Source: Lantana camara
Lineage: Eukaryota; Streptophyta; Magnoliopsida; Lamiales; Verbenaceae
Direction of reading: 5' to 3'
DNA length: 64,000 nt
Assembly (NCBI GenBank): GCA_037501455.1
Contig: CM074859.1
Coordinates: 91,160,894-91,224,893 of the forward strand
The translations under genes and the position numbers were made by a program. The notes beneath the pieces were generated by a model. The model saw nothing but the letters and a program-made list of their open reading frames with translations. It searched no databases and had not been told where the DNA came from. Shown piece by piece: positions 12,471-23,250 of the stretch (positions within the stretch are counted from its first letter, which is position 1; each line of letters opens with the position of its first letter).

Positions 12471-13545
12471 TCACTCATTACTACATGGATTTTCAGTTTT
12501 TTAAACGTGATTTGCATGGGATATTTGGCTCGTTTATGGTTCAATCACTTCATTAACATGTCATGTAATGTGTTATCTTATGTGTTGTGAAGTTTGGTAA
12601 GTTTTCGTAGAATATTTTTCGAGTCATGGCTCCATATATCTTTAACACTCCTAATGTGTGCATGCATGGAATGTTGCTCTTAAAGATGAACCCTAATTGC
12701 TATGTATGCCTTATTTTATGACTTGTATGATACATATATATGCTATACTAGGTGTTATATGTATTATTTGAATTTCTTGGATTAAGTTGGTTTGATTTAT
12801 GAGAGTGATGAACGTAAATGAATTTGAATGATTCTTAAAATGAATGTATTGAACGTTTAGATGCCTTTGAGATGTTAATCGTGCACATGAACAATTCCTT
12901 GAAATAATATCACCTCTTGTGCCTTCATAACCTATGTTATACTTGTCGTATATAGTTTAAGGCTCAATTTGTCTACCTTGCTCCAATATGGTACACACAT
13001 ACATTGATGTTTCATGTTTGAACCCTAAATGATGTTGTGCTCCTTTTTAATGATTGATATGAAGTGTTACATGTTATACTACGTGTGATGATTGTTATTT
13101 GAACTCATATGGATATAAACGCTTCTTGAAAGGAATGAATGGTTTGTATACATGTCTTGAAGACATTAATTGTGCACAACAGTGCTTCTATGACATGATA
13201 TCACATCTTATACCTTCATATCGTATTCATTGCATTTCCGTGCGTCACATATGGTGCATTTGGAGTCTTGAGTCTTATGTGTACCTTCTTTTGTCCTTTG
13301 TACAGTTTTCTCCAGGGCGGAGACTTGCCGGGTTCTTAGGACACTTCCGGGTTCTCTTGTTTCTTCTTAATTTTGGTTGGTAAGCTAAGGACAGGTGGGT
13401 TTCTCTACTATTTAGTTAAAAGACCCTATATACTCCCAATGTGTAAAGATTTCAGCCAAAAGTATATATGTATATAGAGTCGCTTTCATGAGTCAAGATT
13501 TTAAAGTAAAGCCCTTCTTTTATGAACCTACCACATGTTTTGGCT

Positions 13546-15289
13546 AGAATAACTAGGGATTTTACCATGCCACATTTCATAGGGCATTTCAGGGACTGAC
13601 TTAGAGGGAACTAGATTCAAAATCTTTGTTGTACTTTCTAGGGCATAACCCCAGAAAGAAGGTGGTAAGTCAGTGAAACTCATCATGGAACGAACCATAT
13701 CAAGTAGAGTTCGATTCCTTCTCTCAGAAACTCCATTGAGTTGAAGAGTTCCCCAGAGGAGTCCACTGAGAGATAATCCCATTATCTTTAAGATGTCCAA
13801 GGAATTCTTCACTAAGATACTCGCCTCCTCGATCAGATCGAAGTGCTTTGATCTTGTGACCAATTTGGTTCTCAACCTCCTTTTGAAATTCTAGGAATTT
13901 CTCAAAAGCTTCAGATTTATACTTCATTAAGTATAGATAACCATACCGACTAAAGTCATCGGTAAAGGTTATGAAATACTGATGATTGTTTCTTGTGCTT
14001 ACACTAAGCGGTCCACAAACATCAGAATGGATCAAATCCAAGACCTTAGTGGCACGTTCCACTTTTCCTTTAAAAGGAACTTTGGACATCTTTTCTTTGA
14101 GACAGGACTCGCAAGAAGTTAACTCCTTGAGATCATTTTCAGAGAATGATCCTAAAGTGTTTATCTTGCTAATTCTGTTCTTGGAAATGTGTCCTAATCT
14201 AACGTGCCATAAGGGAGCTGAAACTTTATCATCTCTCTTACGTTTAGTTTCTCGTTGTATATTCATAATATTTATATTCTGAGTTAGATAAAGTCCATTA
14301 CTTAGAGTACCGATGTGAACGGAAGAGTTGTTCCGTTTGATAAAGTACTTACCATTCTTAATATAAGTTTCATAACCTTCACAATCTAAAATTAGAACTG
14401 AAATTATATTACGAATAATGCTCGATACATAAAGGACTTTATTTAAGACTAACTCAAAACTACCTAAATCTAATCTAATTGTGCCTAAAGCTCGAGCTTC
14501 AACATTTGAGCCATTGCCGATCTTCAAGACGCATTCTCCTTCTCTGAGTTGTTGGACTTCATTTAGCATATGTACATCATTACAAATATGATCTCCACAA
14601 CCGGTATCAAGTACCCAAGAACTAGAATTAATAGAAAGATTTACTTCAACGAGAAACATACCTTTCTTTATAGTATCCTTGTACTCTTGGCAGTTTCTCC
14701 TCCAATGTCCCACTTTGCCACAATGGAAGCAAACATCCTCTTTCTGATCATGCTTCTTCTTTTGGGCCTTCCCCTTCGAAATGCCACCAGTGGGCCTAAG
14801 GGGTTTCTTCTTCTTCTTTTGGGCTTTCTTGCCCTTACCTTTAGAAGGTCCAGAAGAGGAAGCTGGAGCATTCACCATCAGAACCTTATTGTCCTTCTTG
14901 ATCGTGCTTTCAGCAGTCACAAGCTGACTAATCAGCTCAATTACAGTAGCACCAGCATGATTCATATTAAAGTTAAGAACAAATGGGTTGAATGATGGTG
15001 GGAGCGAGGCTAGCAACAAGTCCACTAAAAGCTCATCTTTCAGTGGCATGTCCATGGAAGCAAGTTTCTCAGTAAGGGCGAGAAACTTGAGTCCATATTC
15101 ATGGACACTTGAACCTTCCCTCATTCTCAAGTGGAACAATTCCTTTGAAGTGTTATACCTTGTAACACGTTCATGAGGGTGGTAAAGTTGCTCTAAGTCG
15201 TCGTAAATCTCCCAAGCAAATTCCATGGCCTTGCCTTTTTCGTTCGCAACGCGATTTCGTATTTCGTATCTCAGGTTTCTCAAAACCAA
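13546..15289 (-). pseudogene. Copia B gag-pol fragment (gag, protease, part of integrase)
   Basis: Minus-strand copia coding sequence very close to copia C. From right to left it encodes the gag block beginning AMEFAWEIYD, a CX2CX4HX4C knuckle (CFHCGKVGHWRRNC), the protease WVLDTGCGDHIC, the GAG-pre-integrase block LWHVRLGHISKNR, and the integrase core up to the YEMWHGKIPSYS region. A frameshift separates the frames near 13724-13760. The first 95 or so gag codons are replaced by unrelated sequence, and pol is cut at about 13546, so reverse transcriptase, RNase H and the 3' LTR are missing. Confidence 0.9.
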
Positions 15290-15299
15290 TTCAATCCAA

Positions 15300-15522
15300 A
15301 ATTAAAATTACGATTTAAACAGATTTCAATTAAAACGGTTTTCAAAAACACAATTTAAGAAAACAGTTTCAGAAATTCAAGAAAAATTACAGTTTCGTAA
15401 TTCAGGCTTTCTAAAAGAACTCATGAATACCTAATTCGCATCTAAGCCTAAGAATTTCTACCAAATTCAGTTAAGTGGAGACGAATCAGAAACATGATTA
15501 ACGAGGTGGCTCCAATACCACT
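15300..15522 (-). other. Copia B residual leader with decayed primer binding site
   Basis: Only about 220 bp separate the LTR from gag, against about 2.3 kb in copia C, so most of the leader was deleted. The primer site beside the LTR (15509-15522) reads, on the sense strand, TGGTATTGGAGCC instead of TGGTATCAGAGCC, with changes likely to weaken pairing to initiator methionine tRNA. Confidence 0.8.
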
Positions 15523-17478
15523 TGTTGGAAAAACGAAATCAGAAAGCAGCGGAAATTTAAAAAATTTTCCAACAAAAAGGATCTTGAACTCACAATCATG
15601 ATTCCAAATTCGTAGAGATTAGAAACTTACTTTTCAACAATCTTTCTTGAAGCGTTTCAAGCCACCCAAGAACGCTCTTCTCGCGGTTTGATCCCCTCTC
15701 CTTGGTAAAGCTCGAATCTTTAAAAACTTCTAACTTGAAGCTCTCTAGAGATAGTACACCAACTTGATTACAATCTAACTAGTAAGGATGCTAATTATCT
15801 AGTTAGTGTTTAGGCTTAACCTAGGGTTTATTTGATCATGGAGAAAGAATGGTGCTCAACACATCAACCAAAAGAATTCAATCACTCTCTAAGGGGAGCT
15901 CGAGCTCCCCTATATATAGCAAGGGGAGGGGCGGCCGAAACTTAGTCCTAATGGACTAAGGATTTGGTCTCTCTCTCTCTCTCTCTTATTACTTGATCAT
16001 CAAGTAATTCCAAACTTTGACTTTGAATTCTAATTCAAATCAACTTTTAAGAGAGCTAAAAATATCCAAACTATTTTTGGATAATTTTATACTTTATTTA
16101 TTAATAAATAAATAACTTATTTATCTAATTAATTAATTCACAATTAATTAAATAGATTTATTTCTCCAAAATAAGACTTTCATTTTAATTCAAAAATTAA
16201 ACCAAAGTCTATTAAATAATTAACTCATTAATCATTTAATCACATATACATATATATATATGCACGTGTGACACACGTATCCCCAAGGACAAGTGTCACT
16301 CACGTAACCCACACGTGTGATTCACACATGTAGAACCCTCTCAGCATGATCAACTCGTTTAATCATTTTAAAGCCTTAACTCATGTAACCAAGTTGTTGT
16401 GTGTGACCCTCTAGGTTCTCAATTCAATTAGCAGTGACCCTAATTAATTAATTCACTAATTAATTAATCAGTCCACAGATTAAACGACCATAGTCTAGCA
16501 ACAGGTGTTTAACCCCTAGCTGAATTGGAATGTCTCGATTCGACAGAACCTTTAAGTCATTGATTCATGTGAGATACAATCCTCCTACTTACTATCTCTC
16601 AACCAAGATCTAGGGTAAGGGAATAATCAGAACCCTAATAATCTGGTCTTAAAGCTAAGTGCATATCATATCCATTTGATCTCAATCCAAGAAACCCTTT
16701 TCTTGATGTCTTGATCTACTGCCTTGGCCAAGGACTCCATATGGCATATGAATGACTTACACAATAAGAGATCACCTTGCAAATGCAAGTGTAGGTCCTT
16801 TCTTGATTCTCATTCACTTTCATAAATCACTTGTGCAGCCCCAGCATAAGCCTTGAATCAGTTGTCTAAGGCGACACCCTTTAAAGCTTATACCTAAGAC
16901 TACAGAGTTAACTCATAAAGTGACATAGAACCTCAGGTCTAAGGATCACTTAATCACATCAATGACTCGTGAGATATTTCCTAATTCGGAAGTTTCTATT
17001 TCCTGAAATAGAAACTTCCTTTCCCATTTAGGAATCTTCTCATACGGGGCACCTCAATTAACTTACTTATGGAAATAAGCACCCTCATGTATCACGCACG
17101 TATCAACTATACACTTTGCACCTCCATGAAACAAGGTGGTCCTTCTTAAGGGCGTGATCCCACAAGCAAGCCTTAGAGGAGTCAGGTTGACACTCCCACT
17201 GACCGTAAGACTCATCGGCTTGGAGTATTTTACTAATCATGACTTATGTGATATAGGGGTCGTTTCATGAACCATTTCACCTAAATGGTAGAGTCTTAAA
17301 GTCATCAGGATTAGGGGAGTTCTCATACATGCACAACTAAAGTAAACGCATACCAAACAAGAGCATATAAAGAAGTATTACCTCAATTCGTTATTTTATT
17401 CAAAGATTGTCTGTGATTACAATAAGGAAAAGCACAAAGCGGATATACAATCGGCTTTCTAGGGCACTATTCCTAACA
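15523..17478 (-). repeat. Copia B 5' LTR
   Basis: A 1956-bp LTR in reverse orientation (TGTTGG to CCTAACA), next to the primer site. The G-box cluster at about 16260-16335 has decayed: several CACGTG cores have become CACGTA, CAAGTG or CACATG. The expected target duplication (GGAAG at 17479) has no partner because the left end was deleted. Confidence 0.9.
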
Positions 17479-17668
17479 GGAAGGGCCGTTCCCGGCTCCC
17501 CGAACTGATCCCGCGTGTCTGTAAAGATTTTGGGAATTTTGGGGCTGGGAATGGCCGTTCCGGCCATAGGCCAAACTGGGAAGGGCTGTTCCCAGTCTCG
17601 CGCCATCTCATTCAAATAGGTGGGGAACGGTCGTTCCTAGAATGAACTGGGACGGGAAGGGTCGTTCC
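17479..17668 (-). repeat. Array of GGAAC/GTTCC imperfect palindromes in gypsy LTR
   Basis: Five units resembling GGAAGGGCCGTTCCC, GGAATGGCCGTTCC, GGGAAGGGCTGTTCCC, GGGAACGGTCGTTCC and GGGAAGGGTCGTTCCC. It occupies the position equivalent to 62250-62461 in the sister LTR but with a different palindrome. Confidence 0.72.
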
Positions 17669-18532
17669 CGTCATGCAGAAGATACAAAACAAAGCAGCAA
17701 GAACAGGGGGTGCACGAAACAATTATCAAAAATCCACAAACACCATAATTCAATCTCCAATTGTTGCCACTCATGTAAGAAACATAGATACATACTCAAA
17801 GTGCGATAGAAACCATTAAAACACATAATCCATGTTTTTATCTTCAAGAATTTTATCATTAGACCCAAATATGAACTCATCAAATAACTTCATAATATCC
17901 AAGAATTCAACCATTAATTCAAGTAGAAGGCATAGAATCATGCTTCCAACACCAAATAATCAAGTTATCAAGCTTAAATATTAACCCTAGCTCCACATAT
18001 TCATTCATGAATTTCTCCAACTAAACTCATATACCTTGAATGAATGAGAAGAAGGAAAAGATGAAGTGATGATGATTAAAGCTTCAAAGTTCACAAATCT
18101 TGATGGAGAAATAGCTTGAAGATGATGAGATTCTTTTTCCTTCACTTGGGGTTTTTGATCGTGAAAGAGAGGAAGCAAAGAGTGTAAATGTTTGAATGAA
18201 ATGAGCTCATGGAAGAGATATATTTCAAGATTCATCTCTTTAAAGAGATGACTCACCAAAGTTTGCATTTAGGTCCCCAAGGTTTCTAGATTATGCAATT
18301 GAGGAGAAGCTTGAAAGAAATGATCAATTTAATCCAAAATATTTGCATGCAATTTAGTCCTCGAATGGGCAAAATGATCACTTAAGGACACGTAAGAAAT
18401 TAAATCACGTTTGGCACTTAATTCACGTGTCAAAGAAATACAAAGCATGCAATAATTCTCGAGTTATAAGCACTTAGAATATAATTCACAAAATGTAACG
18501 TAAAGTATAATTAGAAAAACTGGGGCGTTACA

Positions 18533-19858
18533 CTCCATAATCACTAGTTCTAACACTCATGCCACATAAGACAATTCATATCACATAGGGGTATAGAATT
18601 TAATGGAAAAAATGCCCTATCTATTACATTTAATAGAAACCCTCCAAAACATTTTGAGGGATCTTCTTATGGCCACCGTTCTTCAAGTGCTCCTTGTGGA
18701 TCTTTCTTATTTCATGGGTGCTTGTCTCCAAAATTAAAATAAAAACCTCACTTCCTAAGTTCTACTCTCTTTACATAAAGTAATATGACTCAATTTTCAT
18801 ATTGACCATAGATAAGTATAGGGGCATACCCCGGACCAAAAACAATAATAAGGAAAACCACATAATAAACACATAATAGTACGCACATAAGTAGGGCTCC
18901 AACCCCAATTGAAAACGCGCAACTATGGGGCTCCGACCCCAATTGAAATCATCTATGTGCAGAATTTAAAACATACATAAAACTTACTCATGATCACCTA
19001 AACTGGCATGATTCCGTTCGAATTTAAATTTACCAATTAAATTTAAAATTCTCTTGACTTCAAGTTACAACTAACTTAAGTAATTTGAATATAGTTCATT
19101 ATTCAAGAATTTATTCAAAATCGAATCACCGGATCTTGACAAAACAACAATTAATTCAAAATTAAATTTTTGTCTAAAATATCATTCAAAATGATATTTA
19201 TTATTTTTTTCGAAAAATTAGAATATGACTTTAATTCATAAAATTCCAAATTTTATAATTATTTCAAATAAATAATTTTATTAAATTAAAATCTAATTTT
19301 AAAATAAAATCAGATTTTACAAAAGGGATTTTACGAAACTGAAAAAACACAAAATGAAAACGGGCCCGGGACAGCCCGCGCACAAAGCCCGCGCGGTTGT
19401 GCTAGGCGGGTGCGAGAGATGCCTGCCTGGGAAGTGCACGTCCGCGCAGCAAAGCTGCGCGCTCTGGGTGGAACTGCGCCCGTTCGAGCCTAGGCGCGCC
19501 CGGGCAACCGCACGGCGGGTCTCGGCAGGTGCGGGGCTGCGTACGTGTACTTGATGCGCGCAACCCCGCGTGCCATCGAGCGCGAGTTGACCCGTTCCGT
19601 AATTTTGGTTTCGCAATTTCACCAATCCAGATTCGAATTAAAACAGTTCAAACAAATCCGAATTTAACCAGCTTAAAACTAGATTTAAACGAAAATAATT
19701 TTCACAAATTTTCAAGAAACAGTTTTGATCCGGTAACTTTGAATTTCAAACGAAAACCCTGAATACACAACATATACTCAAATTCAAGAATTTTCAGTCA
19801 AAATTTCAAAAGCAATAAAGATACAATACGAACGTTGCAAGGTGGCTCTGATACCACT
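18533..19858 (-). other. Copia A 5' leader, LTR-proximal part, with GC-rich block and primer site
   Basis: Continues the copia A leader after the gypsy insertion. The tract 19345-19600 is strongly GC-rich (repeated GCGCGC/CCCGCG-type sequence, TGTGCTAGGCG shared with copia C) within an AT-rich setting. The primer binding site on the sense strand is TGGTATCAGAGCC at 19856-19844, matching the 3' end of initiator methionine tRNA. Open stretches over the GC-rich block exist because stop codons are rare there; they are not genes. Confidence 0.85.
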
Positions 19859-20410
19859 TGTTGGAAAACACGAAAGAGTTGAGCAGCGGAAGTTTAAAAT
19901 TTTCCAAAAGTTTAATCGTTGTCTTGCACTCACAGAAGAAATATTTTACACATAGACACATATATACATGCGGTAAGGATTCGCTCTCACCACGGCTATA
20001 TATACTCAGAGTTTCAGTGGTGCTCACAAAAGAAATGTTTTACACATAGACACATATATATATACATTAAGGACTCGCTCTCTCCACGACTTTATATACT
20101 CAGAGTTTTAGTGGTGGTGCTCACATAAATGTTTTACACATAGACACATATATACATACAGTAAGGACTCGCTCTCTCCACGGTTTTATATACTTGGAGT
20201 TTCAGTGGTAGTGCTCACAGAAGAAATGTTTTACTTTCACCTAGCTCGCAGAGGCAAAGCTCCCATCGGTCAAGTTACATACAGTAAGGACTCGCTCTCT
20301 CCACGATTTTATATACTTGGAGTTTCAGTGGTAGTGCTCACAGAAGAAATGTTTTACTTTCACCTAGCTCGCAGAGGCAAAGCTCCCATCGGTCAAATAG
20401 GGTAATCTCT
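19859..20410 (-). repeat. Copia A 5' LTR, right boundary uncertain
   Basis: The LTR begins TGTTGGAAAACACG beside the primer site at 19858. Only the first tens of bases resemble the copia C LTR; the rest is an internal tandem repeat (19927-20400). I could not find the expected outer TGTTAGG-type end, so the right boundary is a guess and the LTR could extend to about 20780. Confidence 0.6.
19927..20400 (-). repeat. Tandem repeat of about 95-120 bp, 4.5 copies, each with a TATA-like core
   Basis: Units begin CTCACAGAAGAAATGTTTTA and end GTTTCAGTGGTAGTG. The first three carry an ACACATAGACACATATATA segment; the last two replace it with a CACCTAGCTCGCAGAGGCAA segment. On the sense (minus) strand, four units contain a TATATAAAAC- or TATATATAG-like element, so the repeats may multiply an LTR promoter. 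Confidence 0.82.
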
Positions 20411-20473
20411 TCCATGTATTCGTTGTTGTTTTTTTTTATTTTTTATTTTTAGCATATATTTGAGAATAATGGA

Positions 20474-20780
20474 GTAAAAAATGTATTTCTCCTGGAAAAT
20501 TAATTTGTACTTTGTTTGGATCATTGGAACTTTACTATGGAGTTTTATATTTTGATCTTAGCTTCCTCCCTTGCTTTGATATTTTGATGCTTGAGAGAGT
20601 TATTTTCAGAAATACCGTTGTTTCCTAAAAAATCTCGTTGAGTTACGGTGAATTTAGTTTTTGTTATTGGAGCTCGCAAAAAATGTATATCACCTGAAGA
20701 ATTGATTTGTGCTCAGTTTGATCATTAGAACTTTACTATGGAGTTTTATATTTTGATCATAGCTTACTCCCTACTTTGAT
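20474..20780. repeat. Two direct repeats of about 105 bp
   Basis: 20474-20580 and 20675-20780 share a long stretch around GGAGTTTTATATTTTGATC with about ten differences. No gene is visible. They may belong to the uncertain outer part of the copia A LTR or to the flanking DNA. Confidence 0.7.
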
Positions 20781-20783
20781 AAG

Positions 20784-22490
20784 GGATGTAAACGAGACGA
20801 ATCCGTTCGCGAGCCTAACGAACCGAATCAATAAAGGTTCGGACTCGAGTTCGAAAAAGTCGAACCCAAACAAACCTTGGCCCGCGAACCGATCTCGAAT
20901 CCTTTACTTCTAAAATTTGGGTTGGCGAGATATTTTTAATTAAAAAATAAATATTTATTATATATATTAATATTAATTATGTAATATATTATATATATAA
21001 TATATATTAATAATTATATTTTATATCACATTATATTTATAACCTAATCGTTGTTATAACAAAACCCTATTTTCAATCTCCAAACCCTATTTCCTCTCTC
21101 TTCAGAATTCCGCCGGCAATCATCAGTTCATCTGCCATTGCGACTCATCGCGCCACCACGAAAACAACTTCGCACATCGCCGTGCTGCCCTTTCCTCCAC
21201 CATAGCACCGTTTCCACCGCTGCCACTGTACGTTGAGTTGTCATCACGCCACCACCACTCCATCCCCGCCACCATCTCTTGTCAAATCTACACCGCCCAC
21301 TCATCTGCTTGTTGCTCATCTCAGATCTACACCCACTCCATCCCCGGATGTAAACGAGATGAGCCCATTCGTGAGCCTAACGAACCGAATCAATAAAGCC
21401 TAACGAACCGAATCAATAAATGTTCGAGTTCGAATTCGAGATTATCGAACCCGAACCGAACTATGGCTCGGTTCGTGAAGGTCTAACCCATTCTTTCTAA
21501 AATCCGGCTCGCGAACCCTAATATTCTAGTAAAAAAATAAAATATTTACTAGAACCCCATCAGTTTGGATATTTTTACTTTACTCCCCATAAAATTATAC
21601 AATATAATAGGATATAAATACTGTATTAGAACGTTTTAGTACTATATTTTGTGAAAATTATACAACATATTTTGAGATGTATTTTAAGTACTACATTATG
21701 TGAAAATTATACGACATTTTACTAAAATTACTAAAAGGGGGAGTTAAGTAAAAATATGATGGCCAATTGAGAATTTATCCCACATTATCCGTATTATTTA
21801 TTAATTATGCAATATATTATATATTTTTTAAATTATAATTTATATAATATTATATCTAAATATATATTTTTATTGAAAAAAAAAACAGAAAAAAGAAAAT
21901 GTACCAAGAATAGCACTCCGTCCTCCGGTCATGTTCTCAAACCTTACAACACTCTCCCAAAAGGCGATAACCCTTGCCGCCGATGCATCTCTTCTCTCTT
22001 AGATTTTCTGTTGCTCAATCTCACCCTCTACCGCCGCCTGCCTACACCGCCCAAAGCCACCCACCCGACGCCCGCCAACACCGCCCAAGGGCACCCACCA
22101 CCCTGTTCTCTTTCTTCTTTATTTTGTTTTTTACAGAAATTCCTTCTCCTTCTTTCTACATCGCCACCACCATACTGCACCGCCGTCTGCTCGCCGTGCT
22201 ACCAACTCAGATCAGAGATCTCCCGCTGACAACCAACTCCGCCGGCTACCCACCCAACAAAAACTTCAACGGCTCGCGGCACCACCCTCTCTTTCTCTAT
22301 TATTTTTCTCTTTAATTTCTCAGATCTAGATCTCTCAATCCCGCTAATCGAACTCGAATCCTGCCTCGAACCGAACTCGAACCCATTTTTTGGAGGTTCT
22401 TCATGCTCGAGTTCGGGTTCGTGAAAATAGGAACGAACCCGAACTTTAAAAAAAGGGAAGGGTTCCGCTCGGCTCGTTCGTTTACATCGA
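20784..22490. mobile_element. Nested terminal-inverted-repeat element(s) with captured gene-like fragments
   Basis: GATGTAAACGAG occurs at 20785 and 21347, and the inverse CTCGTTCGTTTACATC ends at about 22488, suggesting an inner element at about 21346-22490 nested in an older relative. Subterminal DNA is full of AACGAACCGAA/TTCGAACCCGAAC repeats. The interiors (21060-21345 and 21900-22330) are GC- and CT-rich with start-codon-proximal look, but have no intact frame. A CCCCGCCACCATCTCT sequence appears on both sides. Superfamily is not determined and no transposase is present. Confidence 0.55.
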
Positions 22491-23250
22491 TTCCCCGCCA
22501 CCATCTCTGGGCAAATCTCACCATTTTTGATCCAGTGGAACTTTGCATTCATCGGACTGCTCCATCATTTGCATGCAAGGCTCCACGGATCAAAAATGGT
22601 GAATTTTCTTCAATGTTTTTCTTTTCGTGTTACTTCAAGACATATCAAGCACTGGTGGAATTGTCTAAGATGAAGGACAGGTATGGCTGTATAAACCTTC
22701 TTTTCGTGGTTTGGAAAGCATAAGCATTTAAGATGTTTTCATCTCAGGTTCAGCTCTAGTGACTCTCTTGTAGTCACTGCAGGACATTTTATATTTGCTC
22801 CTTTGGAAAATGTATCTGGAGTTACTCCTGTGATTGGTGTTTGACATATTCAAAATATGTATTTTCAATTGGCTGAAATTTGGTTAGGCTGGAAGTTTAT
22901 TGACTTGTGACAAAGTAGCTGCGAATGAGGTTCACAATCGGATGGTTTTGAGAAGATTTAGCCCTCTAATCTGGATTGCTTCTCATAAGACTTCTCGTCA
23001 GAGTCTTATTGTATGTTTGCTTAAGCCTCTACTGAGTTGTTGATATCGACTTTACCAGTCTTAGTCATTATTATTAACTATTCAAATTCTGCGCATCACT
23101 TGCAAATTTTATGTTTCTGAATGCAAGTTATATGAAAATTTTTTCTTCCTGTTTCCTGTGATTTTTGACAAACAAACTATGTGGCTAGCATTCTGAAATT
23201 TCTGTATGATATGTGGCTAGTATTCTGAAATTTCTGTATGATTTGAGCAG
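22491..23250. other. Gene-flank-like DNA, no feature recognised
   Basis: Moderately GC-balanced sequence upstream of the HORMA pseudogene. No coding exon is recognisable; the first exon expected for an ASY1-type gene is not seen here. A 28-bp direct repeat (ATTCTGAAATTTCTGTATGA) occurs at about 23191 and 23222. Confidence 0.5.

Larger units (their letters stand above)
8922..13545 (+). mobile_element. Truncated gypsy LTR, plus orientation, containing a solo copia LTR
   Basis: Starts TGTAACGCCCC at 8922 and is a diverged, inverted relative of the LTR at 60916-63231: the segment at 13370-13490 (accaaaag/TATATATGTATA region) matches the reverse complement of about 61900-62050. It is interrupted at 9093-11050 by a copia solo LTR and cut off near 13545 where copia B begins, so its 3' end and target duplication are lost. 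An open stretch at 13099-13383 lies in this LTR and is not a gene. Confidence 0.68.
8448..18532 (-). mobile_element. Gypsy LTR (minus), TSD CTCCA, expanded by nested insertions
   Basis: The outer ends TGTAGCACCCG (8448) and GGGGCGTTACA (ending 18532) are flanked by CTCCA at 8443-8447 and 18533-18537. Both outer segments, 8448-8921 and 17479-18532, align with the uninterrupted 2.3-kb LTR at 60916-63231, so this is one LTR copy of that family. Its middle, about 0.9 kb in the uninterrupted copy, is missing and replaced by an inverted LTR, a solo copia LTR and copia B. No gypsy coding sequence is present, so a solo LTR is the simplest reading. Confidence 0.82.
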
